Assembly (NCBI GenBank): GCA_013368315.1
Contig: JAACJM010000141.1
Span: 1 to 64,000 of the forward strand
Length of the DNA stretch: 64,000 nucleotides
From: Tetrapyrgos nigripes
Lineage: Eukaryota > Basidiomycota > Agaricomycetes > Agaricales > Campanellaceae
Reading direction: 5' to 3'
Shown here: in pieces, positions 34,440 through 46,860 of the stretch
Numbering within the stretch: the first letter of the stretch is position 1
Layout: each line of letters begins with the position of its first letter
Program-made: the position numbers and the translations under genes
The notes under the pieces: generated by a model
What the model saw: the letters and a program-made list of their open reading frames with translations, nothing else
Told to the model about the DNA's origin: nothing
The model's database searches: none

Positions 34440-35600
34440 CGCTGACAGTGTATACTTCATTGTGTCACTTCCAGAATGTGAGGCTTTGAGCGTCGTAATC
34501 TGGATTTGACAACACAATCCAAATCCGACGCTTTGAGCGTCACTTCCAGAATGCGACGCTCTGGGCATCATAATCTGGATTTGACAACTCAAAACAAATA
34601 CAATGCTTTGAGCGTTGTAATCTGTATTTGACAGCACAATCCAAATCCGACGCTTTGAGCGTCACTTCCAGAATGCGACGCTCTGAGCGTCATAATCTGG
34701 ATTTGACAACTCAAAACAAATCCAACGCTTTGAGCGTCATAATCTGTATTTGACAGCACAATCCAAATCCGATGCTTTGAGCGTCATAATCTGGATTTGA
34801 CAACACAATCCAAATCAGACGCTTTGAGCGTCACTTCCAGAATGCGAGGCTTTGAGCATTGTAATTTGGATCTGACAACTCAACGCTTTGAATGTCATAA
34901 TCTGGATTTGACAACACAATCCAAATCTGATGCTTTGAGCGTCACTTCCAGAACGCAACACTTTGAGTGTCGTAATCTGGATTTGACAGCACAATCCACA
35001 TCTGACGCTTTGAGTGTCACTTCTAGAATGCGACACTCTGAGCGTCATAACCTGGATTTGACAACTCAAAACAAATCCAACACTTTGAGCGTCACTTCTG
35101 GAATGCGACGCTCTGAGCGTCATAATCTGGATTTGACAACTCAAAATAAATACGACGCTTTGAGCGTCATAATCTGGATTTGACAACCCAATCCAAATCC
35201 AACCCTCTGAGTGTCATAACCTGGATTTGACATCTCAATCCAAATGCAACACTTTGAGTGTCACTTCCAGAATATGACGCTCTCAGCGTCATACTCTGGA
35301 TTTGACAACACAATCCAAATCCGATGCTTTGAGCGTCATAATCTGTATTTGACAGCACAATCCAAGTCCGATGCTTTGAGCGTCGCATTCTGATTGTGAC
35401 ATACAAAGTGTCAAATTCTGGAACTGACGCTCAAAGCGTCGCATCCAGATTGTGATACTTGAGTTGTCAAAACCAGATTACAACGCTTTAGTCATTGCAT
35501 TCTGGAAGTGACACTCAAAGTGTCGCATTATGGAACTGATGCTCAAAGTGACATATCCAGATTGTGACGCTTTAGTTGTCGCATTCTGGAAGTGCATTGA
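34440..35600. repeat. Satellite of palindromic GACGCTNTGAGCGTC units
   Basis: About 1.2 kb of alternating blocks of about 47 bp (ATAATCTGGATTTGACAAC ...) and about 28 bp (ACTTCCAGAATGC ...). Each is bounded by the 15-bp palindrome GACGCTTTGAGCGTC or a one-base variant. Near 35390 the block orientation flips: before it the blocks read CTTCCAGAATGCGAC, after it GTCGCATTCTGGAAGTG. Open frames on both strands are repeat-encoded and not real genes. Confidence 0.9.
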
Positions 35601-35695
35601 AATATTTTTGTAGTTATCAATAAATCTGTTATGGACACTTGCACACTCAAGTCAGTCTGGTAACTTGCATGCATGCCACCTTGATCATTCACCAA

Positions 35696-35860
35696 CACCA
35701 AACCCTGCCCACACAATCCTGCCCAACTCTCCTCCCAACACTGCCCACTTCTCCAGCCAACCCTGCCCACCCCTGCACCCCATCCTGCTCACTCCTCCAG
35801 CCAATCCTGCCCACTCCTCCAGCCAACCCTGCCCATCCAGCCCTGCCCCTCCATCTGGAA
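35696..35860 (+). repeat. Minisatellite, CTGCCCACTCCTCCAGCCAA type
   Basis: Roughly 20-30-bp units built on CCTGCCCAC..CTCC(A/C)GCCAA, repeated about six times with variation. Pro-rich frames on the plus strand are a consequence of the repeat. Confidence 0.85.
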
Positions 35861-35890
35861 AAACCCTACTCAAACCCTGGAAACCCCCTA

Positions 35891-35906
35891 GTAACCCTAA
35901 CCCTAA
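35891..35906 (-). repeat. Short telomere-like tract
   Basis: AACCCTAACCCTAA, two units of the fungal telomere repeat TTAGGG on the minus strand, just after the minisatellite. Too short to prove a former telomere. Confidence 0.55.
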
Positions 35907-37475
35907 GGCTTCAAATTATAATTATATCAAAAACTAACTATACCAGGGTGATGGCCTGGCGCATAGCTACCTGTAGATACCCAGAAACCAGCCAATATTT
36001 TTCACAAAATTAGTGAAATGACTGCTCAGGACACTATAATCTGTTGAAGCGGTTGATAAAGCATATAGAGCATGCTTGCTACCATATGCTGATGAAGTCG
36101 GGGCTGCTAAAGAATGCCTCTCATGATTAGAATATATATATGAAAGAATGAAAGCAATCTAGTTCCTACAGCATGCGTAAACTCCTCACATGAAGCCGCT
36201 CGTCATGATCGTGTGTGCCCTTGGAATGGTTCTCGAACTTAGCTTTGTGTTTATTATTTGTGTTTGCTCCCAAGTTCTCAACCAAACTGCAGGTAGACCC
36301 CAGTCGTTAAGAGCTTTGATAATTGACAGACGAGAGGAGAACGAGGATGAGAAGATCAATAGGGAAGAGGACGACATGAGTGGTTACGTATACATCCCAA
36401 CAGCTGTATTCAGTCGGTTGGCTCGCATGCTATAAAATTGGGTGGTGCGTCACATGTCAACGTTGGATGTTGAACTCGGACTTCTTTCACCTTCTACCCA
36501 TCATTGTGACTGCTGGTCTCTTTTCTTTCTTTACCCTACGTCAACAAATCCTGTATTCAGATGCGTTCGTGGGTTGGCCCTTGCGGCTCCTCGGAGCTAA
36601 GTAATGGGGCGGGAGCTATCATATCGTCGCCAGCTGGCTTAACGCATCGTAGCTCCTAAATCCCATTCAACATAGAGTTTTGAAAAGTTCATCAGAAGGG
36701 TTTCGAGGTGAGCTTTTGCTTTCCTTTGACCAGCTTCATCTGACGTTCTGCAGGGATGGTGTTCTTACACAGTATACTTGCGTATGAAAAGCGAGTGGCC
36801 AAGGTTCGAGTTTAAAGAAAAGGTGTGTAGTCCTTTTGTCTTGTTTGGTACCAAACCACTCATCACATGTCCTCAGTCGTCTTTTTTGCTATGTTACTCT
36901 CCCTTTAAGAACATCGCTACCGTGAACTACGCTAGACATTACATTTTTCTTTGTCCATTTATTATAGGACCTTTTAGGTTGCGTTTGGTCCCGCATCCGC
37001 TGTCAAAGTGAGTCCGCTGGTTCTTCACTACCTGATATTGGTGTCTTACTGCTTCCTCAGGCTCCATCACACTCTGACCACGACGTTTGCAGAGGGGCTT
37101 TAACGTGCTTCAGGTGTAATGTCTTCAGATTTTTACAGTGGTTCTGACATCTCTCCAGGATCTGATACATACGATGAATCATGCTCGCTGTTCCTGTATC
37201 TCTACTCTACATACTTGTTTTCAACATCTTCCCTGGCAGCCGCCTCTCGTTCTTTCTTTAGTACCTATTGCATCATATTGTTCCCATTTTCTGTGTGTTT
37301 GTTCTTGACTTGATGTGGTCATTTACGTTGTAGACAATATCTTGTAGCCATACGTATTTAATTATGGAGTTGGTTGAGAATTTTTGCATGTAGCAAGCTA
37401 AACTTTTTTGCTTGTCAGCTGCCTCAACCCTAGTGTAATGTTATAAACCTGTCGCAGCCAAACCAATACCTTGGC
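35907..37475. other. 1.6 kb without a supported gene; one small membrane-type frame
   Basis: The only frame of note is 36190-36435 (+, 81 aa). It starts MKPLVMIVCALGMVLELSFV, a strongly hydrophobic stretch that could be a signal peptide or one membrane helix, followed by a charged segment (DRREENEDEKINREEDD). No homologue is recognised and splicing is possible. Confidence 0.3.
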
Positions 37476-38513
37476 GCGTGGTCACGTGACTGCGCCACTG
37501 CTGCCTCCCCTCCGAAACCCTACTCCACCGATGACTAAACTCTAGTTTGTGTTGTTCCACTCTTTGCAGGGGGATAGATGGTGGTCAATTCAGGATGTTT
37601 ATTGGGTGGTTGAGTGGCTGTAGCAGAAACAACATTAAGTCCACTTTCACTGCATGTGGGAAAATACGCGTTGGGAGGAGTTTTAAGGCCCAGGTCAAAG
37701 TGGCTCGTAGGCATGGCCCTACAGGATGGTTTTCCTGTTTCTGTAGATCAAATGGAAGATACTGGCACCCCATGCAGACTGCGCGTAAGTCGTCTAGGTA
37801 TAGTCCGTGAGGGATACATTTTTGACACAGAAAAGAGCGAACTGGTCGAGTATGGGTGAAAGGAAGGGTCTGTGCTGTAATGGGGCCCAGCATCAAGTTT
37901 CTGCTGTCAAATGGAATGTACTGATGCCCCGCCAGGAGTGGGCGCCGCTGGGAATGGGACACAAAACCAGGTTGACGGTTGGGGGGGCAAAAATCAGCAA
38001 TGACTTGAAGGCACAGACGTTGTTTGAGAATTCCACATTGTATGGACCTGTGGGCTGGCTTATATGTTAGGGGGGGTCATAGTGGACATTTTGGCACCCC
38101 GCTCCAGCGGGGCGCTTGTCGTCTTGGTACCCATAGGTGGTCATAGATTTCGGGGTGTGGGTGAAAGCAAGTTTCAAGGATTTCTCAGGAGGAGCATGGA
38201 TTGGGGTTAGGGTTGGGGACTTAGTGATATGGTATCAACCCCCAGGAGTCCAAATTCTCAAGTTTTAAGGGAAACAGAGCAGCGGTTGTTGAGATAATCG
38301 TGAAACAACGCTGAAAAAGATGACATAATGGCCTGCAGACCAGGTACCCCAAAAAGTGCTCCCCCGGACCTGAGCCCGGAGCGCCCACAGCTTTCGAGGT
38401 CTGGGAATCCGAATCTGCAGTTTTTTGGACGAACAGATGAGCAGGGGACAAGCAGTCTGCGGACCTTTGAAAAAAGCACCGATGTCCATTGTGGGAGCCA
38501 ACCTATACATAGG
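37476..38513 (+). repeat. Repeat R, copy 2 (full length, 1,038 bp)
   Basis: Begins GCGTGGTCACGTGACTGCGCC and ends CCAACCTATACATAGG, the limits shared with 49773-50965. It includes the GC stem-loop (about 38091-38112) and TTGGGGTTAGGGTTGGGG at 38201-38218. Three overlapping open frames are preserved in both full copies. One, at 37614-37859 (81 aa, WLVGMALQDGFPVSVDQMED ... REGYIFDTEKSELVEYG), reads like real protein sequence, perhaps a captured gene fragment. No terminal inverted repeats and no clear target duplication were found. Confidence 0.85.
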
Positions 38514-38677
38514 AGAGAATTGCCCTCAGTGATAGACTCAGAGGTAGAAGACACGGAGACGGGGGGACAGAGACGTCAACAACAGGATTGGAAGGATTGG
38601 AAGGAATTTCAGCCTGAAGCGGTTGTTGGAGAGATATAGAAGGGGGACCCTGGAGTGAATTAGTTGGCTAGACACAA

Positions 38678-41600
38678 TTAGTGGCAGGCATCATCATTCA
38701 AATGAGAAATACACACATCGAGACAGTTTTGGCAAAGTTCAGCCCCAATGGCTGCACAACAATGGACTTCACGGTCATAGGCATATTCAGAAAAACACAT
38801 GCATGATGGAGAGACCAGTAGCTGGTAATAGGGGATCCTGCCTTCCAAATCCTGCTCCGGGTTATCCGGAAGGAAGGGGAGACAACTGTAGAGCAGATGA
38901 CAAAAAGCTAAAAGATCATCTTGTCCAGCACGCCCAAAATACTGCTTCAAAGGGGTCATGCCAAATGGTTCATAAACAATGACACAGCGAACAGCGCCGT
39001 AATCAATCCCCTCTCCAAAAGCAGGAGTGCAAACCATCCAGAGTTTGCCTGGATCATATCCTCCTCTCCAATCACATTGAAACGCAGCCTTGTTTTGGGC
39101 AGTTTCGGCGCTGTAGTAGGCAGGAATACCCAGCGCAGCACCAATATCCTTGCATAATTCAACAGAAGATACATATATCAATCCCCGTTCATCACTTTTA
39201 AGGGGATGGCGATCCATAAAATGTTTTATTGCTGAGATGACAACAGAGCTGTCAGATGAGCTGAGCTTTTCAAGGGTGTAGCGGTGGTTGGGACATCCAC
39301 AATAAGATCGAATTTCAGTGACAAGAGTTTTTTCTTCAATACCCATCACCGAAAGGACGAAGTCGATGTCATGAGGCCCAAGGGAGCCAGAAAGGAAAGA
39401 GAAGGGGACTTTTGTGGTGCGCAACTTGATTAGTGAGGCGAAGCATTCTCTAAAGTTGCTGTCAGTCTTAAGATGATGGGCTTCATCAATGAAAATACGG
39501 TCCAATCGCTTTGAAATCTCTAGGGAGTTTATCCACCATCCAAAGGTGGCTGTTCCTGCTTCATGGGCTGAAACAAAGACAAGGGAGGTTGTGTGGGTAT
39601 CAAAGTCTTGCGAGCCCCAAACACCTGCTTTGTATGCTGTGATGGCTTGGGCACGGCGGAGCATATCCTCTGTTAAGGAGATAAGGGGTAGGATCACAAC
39701 AAACAAGCGGTCTGGCTTCAGCAAGGGTGCTGCAAAGAACTGGAGGGATTTGCCTTCCCCAGTGGAGAGAATGGAAAATACGTGATTGGAAGATAAGACA
39801 GAGGCCACAGACTCGGCTTGCTGAGGAGACCTCCAAGCCCATCGCTCTGATGGAATATTGGGGAAAAGGTTGCGCATAACAATGGGAAGGATATCCTTGG
39901 AGACAAATATGGGTGGGGAAGGTGAATGAGGATGGGGCTTGGTTCCCTTGATATCCTTCAGAATCTGGACACCAAGAGAGTTCAGAGCATCAATCATCCA
40001 AGCTTTGATGCGCTCTTCAGAGTGTATTATCGCTTGCTCGTGGAGTGTGGATTGCTTGGCAAGGAGTTCTTCCAAAGCAGCCTTGGCCGCCTCAGGAGAC
40101 ATGGGAACAGCAAAAGAGACATCCTAAAGATAAAACTGTCAGCAGAGGGAAACTCGAATAAGCAAAAACTGTGCACCAAGCCCTGGTGAGTCAGTTTGCG
40201 GAAGGAAGGATGAAGAAATTCAATGGTTCTCTGCCATCTGACCGCAGTTCTAAGCTGGGAAGCCACAAGATCTTGGGAGAGGTGTTTGGTGGCATTCTCG
40301 GACTGCACACCATAGGAAGTCTGGCCAACTATGGCACTATGGGCTAGCATCTTATGGGTAGCACGGTCTTCCTCCTCTTCATCATCAGGTTCATCCCAGC
40401 TCACGTTGGCCTTGTGGAGCATCAGGTTAAACTTGAGTTGTCGCCAGTCCCAAAGGAGGAGGGGATACCCAAGAGTTGACTCTGTGACGTTTCCAAGGAC
40501 TTTGGAAAAGTCCTTCGAGGTCATTGGCTGGCCGTTGCGGACAAACATATAGAACATGTAATTGTCGAGGCACTCTTTTGGCATCCCTATCATGGCACCC
40601 AAGTGGGCTGCAGCATAGTAGATGCAGCCAATAACAAGGAGAACAAGACGACCAACTTGCCAAGGCATGGCTCGGGTAATGGCTTCGCCAGCTGTGCCTT
40701 GTTGACTGGCGGTTTTGCAGTAAACAGTCTCAAGGCAAAGATGTCCAGAAATGAAGTGAAGATTTTTCGGATGGTTGGGGTGGTTGGCGTAGGTCAGGGG
40801 TTCATTTTCTCTTCCACGAGCAGAACCTGGAGCTGTGGCATGTATGAGGTACCACATCATATTCACGACATCTTGCACTAATCCAAACCATTCCTTGATG
40901 GTTTCTTCGAAAACCTTCGTCAGAATAGCGAGAGGGGCACAAGTGATGAAAGACTCACGATAGTTTGGATGAGTTACCACTGCTACGCTCTTGAAAAAAC
41001 GCTCATCACAAGCGAGATGATCACGGAGAATGGGGCGATATTTGTCGATATCGTTAAGTTTTTCATCGAAGATGGAGTATCGATGATCGTTGCAGGAGGT
41101 GGAATCGTGGAACCACTTTGCACACTGACCAGGGTCCGGGTCCATATGAGCGTCAAAGGAGTTAAGGATGTCTGTGTAGTTACATCCTTGAAATACAACG
41201 TCAATGGACTCTGTGAGACTGCCTAGACAGTCTTTCCAGGTGGTAAAGAGGCCCTTGGCAGATAACGGGAACCCATCTATAGAAATAACTTCATTGGAAG
41301 GGTCCCAGCTAAATCTTGCACGCGTCGGTTGATTGTAAGCCAGTTCAGAGAGCCGTTTTATATTTTCTCTGAGTTTGGTAAATGTGCTGGGCCTCCCATC
41401 TGTCAGCCAAGGTTGGACCAAGGTTTCGTAAGTACTGATGATAAAATTAGCAATTATCCAATACAATATATGAAAGGGAAAGACTCACTCAAACGCAACA
41501 TTCCCAAATTCATGGCGCTTGCAGATGATTTCCCAAGCACCACTGGCTCTGAAGCACCACTGTGCCTTGATCAAGTTCAGTGGTAGTTGCTTCGCCGATG

Positions 41601-43737
41601 CAAATGCTCCGTAATCATCTTGAATGTGGTAGGCGACAACAAACCGTGTCAAGGGATCATTGAGCTCATCGTCGTGGTAGGCTTGATCAACACTTGTTAC
41701 ATATGTCCAGATGGCTCGATGAAAGAGCGTGATAAGTGCATCGTCACTGGCGTCATCAACGTTTGAAGTTGATGCCTGTTCATGAAGTCTTTGGATGTGG
41801 GACTTTGTTACGTCTGTGAGGTAGATGGGGAAATTGTCGAGAGCTTTAGAAGTGTGCCGAAGAAGGAAGACAAGAAAAGTGCTGACAAAGTCAGCATCAC
41901 GAGTAACCGTCCCTAGTTCTTGAGGACGGCGAAATGGAACACTTTTTAACGGGGTACTAAGAAAAGTTGGTGAGTAGAAAGAAAAGTGCAGAAAAGGAAA
42001 CTCACTTCTGTGAGCTGGTCCGGATCCATCGGCGAGTTGTAGTATCAAGGGCATCCAATGACAGCATGACCTTTTGGTAATACAGTTGAGAAGTTTCTTT
42101 GATGCGACAGTATGCTTGTTCAGTTTCTGGATCTGGAGTGGCAGCTGATTTTCTCAAAAGACTGATATTGACAGCCTCAAGAATAAGATGCCAATGGAGC
42201 TGGGCAAATATTGGATTCAGATTGACAGAATTGGAGGGAGCAGAGTAGGTTTCAGAGGGAATGCCAAGTTTCAGCTCCTCTGCCTTCTTGATGATATCTC
42301 GGAGGATGTGATTTGCAGGTGGTGGAGTTTGGGGAGGGATAATCGGAATAAATTGTTGGTCACCCCGGAAGCCTTTGAGAGGATGGACGAGTATCCGATT
42401 CCTCACTCATTTTTTGGGTAGAATGTGGGGGTGTACGTCCCGAAAATGATTATCAAGGGATCCACGGGTAGAACGAATCCCATTGCAGCCAGGATAACCA
42501 CATTGAAATGCAGCCCGCTGTTCCATTCCAGGGACAGGCTCAATGGCGGTGAGTGTGGGAAAAGGTGTATATTGGTGAGCATTGAGAACGATCAGGCATT
42601 TGAAGATCTCGGATTCGGAAGGTGTATTGTCCGGTGTATTACCTAGACGGGAAATTACTAGGTGTCTGCGAATATGGTTCTGATAAATCCTCACCCAATG
42701 GACAGGGTGTCCACAGCTAATGCAAATACTCCACCTCCAAGTGGGATCCACAACAACGTCGACCTTTCGAAGGGTTTCAATAGCACACTGAGGGGAAGGT
42801 GCAGATGAAGAATTGAGGGAATATCTGGTGAGGAGGTTGTCCAAGACTTCGTCAGTAACTGGTCCTTCAGCTTCAAGGTCCTTCCACTCGGAAACCCAAT
42901 AGTCATCAATATCATCCTCCGAGTCTCCCCCTTCACTTCCATCTGCTTCCTCATCCCCTTCATCTCCCCCTTCAATTCCATCTGCTTCCTCCCCTTCACC
43001 TCGTTGACCTGCATCCTCCACCTCATGTCTATCTGAGTCATCTCTAAGTCCTTCACTTCCGCCCATATTGTCATCGTAAAGGTCGTCTTCTAAGCCTCCA
43101 GTCTCTTCAACTCCTTCCATCTCGGTATCCACTTCTTGAGCTTCATGTTGTATTGACAGTTCCTCTGCGTCTTCCATAGGGTAATCCTCGTTGTGGGCTG
43201 GAGACTTGTGTTCAGAAGGGAAAGGTTTTGTGGATTTTTTTTTTTTTGGATTTTTTCTGTTTGGGTCTCAGACCGCGAGCTCTGAGCTGTTGAGAATGAC
43301 TGTCATTTACAACATATTCCAGAAGGTCTGGGTCCCATTCCCACTCAGGAAACGGTTCTCGAAAACGTTCTTCTGTAAGATCCAGACTGTCATGGGGAGA
43401 GGTGCCCAGCACATGTTCGAACACGTTACGATTGTATTTGGAATGTTCGGTATCTCCACAAGGGCACTGCAGCAATCCATCTTTACGTTCACAATGTTTT
43501 GTTTCATTATCTACCAATTGTAAGGTCAGCAGGAGTGGAGAATACGAGGAGAAAAAAGAAGGGAGGGAAACACCTAAGAATGGTACTCTGTAACTGCGGG
43601 AGTTGTGATACCAGTTGTTGTGCTGTTTAGTGTCTTTGCCGACCATGGGAAAATGACAACCTGGTGTTGTGCAGGAGAACCTGGAAGAGAAATCAGCAGA
43701 TTGGAAAGTTGTCAACAAGAAGTACCTACTTTCCCAT
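38678..43737 (-). CDS. OrsD zinc-finger / RecQ-like DEAH helicase (telomere-linked helicase type)
   Basis: Large multi-exon gene of about 1,400-1,500 residues, with ATG at 43737. Order: Cys/His motif FSCTTPGCHFPMVGK; CPCGDTEHSKYNRNVFEHV (43.4 kb); acidic stretch (about 42900-43170); OrsD-type paired zinc motifs ISCGHPVHWVRIYQNHIRRH and CGYPGCNGIRSTRGSLDNHF (42.4-42.8 kb); a long all-alpha middle region containing GYPLLLWDWRQLKFNL; then a RecQ-like SF2 helicase: STGEGKSL (motif I), DEAHH (II), SGSLGPHD (III), FGEGIDYGAVR (V), QYFGRAGQDD (VI), and a Cys-rich end. Introns are clear at about 41467-41484, 41950-42005 and 40127-40180. An in-frame TGA (42407-42409) after ILPKK is either removed by a very short intron (GTGAGG donor) or is a lesion. 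Related proteins in basidiomycetes are often subtelomeric; their function is uncertain. Confidence 0.78.
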
Positions 43738-43884
43738 GGTGAGTAGGTGAAAATAGACAAGTGAAAGCCAAAGCTAAGGAGTTACAAAGTAAACCCTGTG
43801 CTACTTATACTCTAGGATGAGAGAGTTATATTTGCAACGCTGTGAAACTGCATACAGTTTCTCCGTAAGACTACGTATGGTTTT

Positions 43885-44235
43885 CATGCATGAAACAGAA
43901 GGTATACCTGACTACATGCACAGCTTCCATGCATAGAACAGAAGGTATGTGGTGAAGGTATGTATACATGACTACATGCACCATGCACATGCATAGAATG
44001 GAAGGTATGCACAGTTTTCATGCATGAAACAGAAGGTACACACAATCTCTGACAGTTTCCATGCGTGAAACAGAAGGTATACCTGACTACATGCACAGCT
44101 TCCATGCATAGAACAGAAGGTACACAGTGAAGGTATGTATACATGACTACATGCACATGCATAGAACGGAAGGTATGCACGGTATCTGAAATTCTTTGAC
44201 ATACAGTTTCCTCATGCAAAACAGAAAGTATATGC
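43885..44235. repeat. Tandem repeat, 175-bp unit
   Basis: Two copies (from about 43891 and about 44066) of a unit with TGAAACAGAAGGTATACCTG, ACTACATGCACAGCTTCCAT and GTATGTATACATGACTACAT. Within each unit a shorter CATGCAT(A/G)(A/G)AAC(A/G)GAAGGTA motif recurs three to four times. Confidence 0.85.
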
Positions 44236-44286
44236 GATCTGAAGCTAAGATGAGGCTGGAGTTACGAGGCTGAAGAATGAGGCTGA

Positions 44287-44310
44287 GATAGATAGATAGA
44301 TAGATAGATA
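44287..44310 (+). repeat. (GATA)6 microsatellite
   Basis: Six perfect GATA units. Confidence 0.95.
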
Positions 44311-45401
44311 ATCCATGGCATGGTTCTCTATGTGTAGCCCACTACAGCATACTAATAATAAGGATAAGATTCATTTGTATCAAGCCAAGTACTGTGCATG
44401 AATTGCTACTGACCTTGAATTGATTGAGGCGTTGGGGCGTAGAGTCTCCACCACCGACCCGAAGGTATTATCTGCACATCCCAGTCAAAATGAAGGTTCT
44501 AAATCATGATTGCGATGTTCCTGCCTGTATATCATAAAACGATCCTAGCCTTAACCGTGCACTCCATGACGTGGGTATCTCATAAAAATGTGGTTGAACC
44601 ACAAATCTAGTTTTTTTAAAATTGCCGGTTCAACCTGAGCGGTTTTATAAAAGTACATGCCAGATAACCACACCGCATCCACAGACACCCCCAGGGCTGG
44701 CACCCAAGTGAGTTGAGGCCCACATATGTTGGACCTTGGTCCATGGATGCATGACTGAGTAAGCAATGAACTGCAGGGGCGAACGAGGGCGAACATTGCC
44801 AGGGAATAGTGTAGTGCAAATTACGCAGTACATTATGTAGCTCAAATTACGAGCTCGAGTACATTGCATAGTAGAGATTACCGTGTGCCTACGCCTACTA
44901 TGTATATACAACTACCCTGCCAGTACAAGCACCAAATGCTAGTTGGAATACAATTTTCTCGTCTGCTACTCACTGCATCAGTAGGAGTCTGAAGAAAACA
45001 ACCAGTAAAGCTAGTAAAGGCGTACCTGGATGCAACATCCTCTGGCCTCATCATGCCTATATCCCCATATCCTCCGGCCACTGACTCCACCACTCTTTCG
45101 CAATGCGTTGGAGAAAATCGTCACACTGAGCTTTATTTGTAAGGGTTAAAAGCTGATTGCAGTTGGCCTGAAGGATGTTGTTCTAGTCTTGAGTGTACTA
45201 ACATGGCATTTCCAGATAAGTGAGGGATTGACAATGGATGACGGATTTGGTAGACAATGGCAGCAGGAGTGCACCAGGGCTGAGTCTGACTGCAGAGCTG
45301 TATGGAAATCTGGAACTTGAAGAACAAGAATTGAGAGAAGCGGAGGTGGAGAGGAGCAGAGTAGACAAAGAAGTAGCGTTGATGGGACACTGGTGGGGAA
45401 C
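44311..45401. other. 1.1 kb without recognisable feature
   Basis: Only short frames and no repeat of note. It ends at the 5-bp GGAAC duplication (45397-45401) of the following LTR element. Confidence 0.5.
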
Positions 45402-45615
45402 TGTAACGCGTACTTCCTAATACAGACGACTATATAGTTTACATATCTATTCACACGCCTTCTAGTATATAAGCCACACTCGTAGTACTTAGAATTATCA
45501 TCTATATTTCTTACCACTGCCTGTCGTGCTTGTACCTAGTAACATTTATAAAACCTGTTCTGGCTTAGGTCTTGAGCATTGGGCTCGGTGAAAATACTTG
45601 ATCACACACCTTACA
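45402..45615 (+). repeat. 5' LTR of the non-autonomous element
   Basis: TGTAACGCG ... CACACCTTACA, 214 bp. No good tRNA-complementary site is obvious just inside it. Confidence 0.88.
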
Positions 45616-46599
45616 CTTTTTTAAGCCTTCAGTTATTGTTCTGAGGCACAAGCCTGGACATCTATCCAGAGAACTCCTATCCGATGTTGACATTGTCCGT
45701 CATGTTACCTGCCTCTTTGTAGACAGAGTGTTCTTTACATCATTCAAGTGTAAGCCCCGTAGCATGAGTGCTGCATGTGAATCACAATCCAACAGTCCAC
45801 AAGACCAAATGCCCTAATTATTGGAACATCCAGAGGATGCTGTTCTGTTGTCCATGTCAGGGAGGTCACAATTGGCTTCCATATCTGCATTGTGGACCCT
45901 GAATCCGATGCGTCAGTCATCTGCCATTCGGAGCCTGACACTGGCGGAATATCACTCTGCTGCTCCAATCAATGGAGGAGTACCGCAGTCAAGTACTGCT
46001 GACAATCGCATAATGGGAAATTCATTGTGCCCGGTGCCACCATGACCATCCAGAAGAATACCTAAGAATACCAACAATTCTTTCGTCATCCACTCTATCT
46101 ACTTGAGTGTTGAATATTCCTCTTAAGTGAACATACCATTCCACAGTATGACTAGTGCCATTACTGCGCGCAACACGAGTCAACAGACTTGTGTTACCTA
46201 TGTACTCAGGAACTGAGGTTGAGGAATCTCCTGCATCGCCAGTAAGAACCACCTTGGGGCCTGCGTCATGTCCACGTAGGCGAGGTACAAATCGTCAAAT
46301 AAGGGCCACGCGATTGAAGTTTGGAAGTTCGGAAGCCTTTGACTAACTTGTCTTGATCTGAAGCTGGTGATTGGACGGTGACCACACCAGTCAAAGTGAA
46401 ATTTTCAATGAAATTGACGGTTCCAGTATCGTTCTACTTGACAGAATTGATCTGATGCGGAACACTGATCGTTTACTTGTTATACATGATACACCAAGGC
46501 CCACTGCTGAAGTTAGATCCTCTTCTAGAGTTGAAACTCCTTCACTGATGGAGACAAATTCGGAATACAGATTCTGTAAATATTTTAGTAATGCCTCCC

Positions 46600-46860
46600 A
46601 ATGTGAGGCGCCCGGATTCCAGACTATTGCAAAGGGAATCTAGTTATGCCGCCCGTTCAGAGGCGCCTTCAGAAATTGAGTTCCGAAAGAAAAATATTAC
46701 GGCTTGCCCATCACAATGGGAATCTAGTCATGCTGCTCACTCAGAGTCGCCTTCGGAAAACAAATTCCGAAGGAAAATTGTACGGCTTCCCTGTCGCAAA
46801 GGGTACTCGTAATAAGTGGTGCTTTCAGAGACCAACTCCGAAAGAGAAATAGTACGGGAC
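46600..46860 (+). repeat. Degenerate 84-bp repeat inside the LTR element
   Basis: GGGAATCTAGT(T/C)ATGC ... TCAGAG.CGCCTTC.GAAA ... TTCCGAA units start at about 46634 and 46718, with a third, weaker unit near 46800. Similar conservation is not seen elsewhere in the element. Confidence 0.6.

Noticed and set aside
34797..35183. Long open frames on both strands in the satellite
   Set aside because: They exist only because the repeat lengths keep a frame open; there is no start context and composition is purely repeat-driven.
34440..35600. Regular repeats suggesting a CRISPR array
   Set aside because: Eukaryotic context, palindromic unit borders, and near-identical 'spacers'; it is a satellite.
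35696..36013. Pro-rich ORFs at 35639-36013
   Set aside because: Produced by the CTGCCCACTCC minisatellite; no conserved domain.
37585..37962. 125-codon minus-strand ORF in R as a firm gene
   Set aside because: Conserved between two copies, but so is all of R; overlaps an equally conserved plus-strand frame, so left as a finding.
37476..38513. Repeat R as a non-autonomous Helitron
   Set aside because: No TC start, no CTRR end and the hairpin lies in the middle, not next to the 3' terminus.
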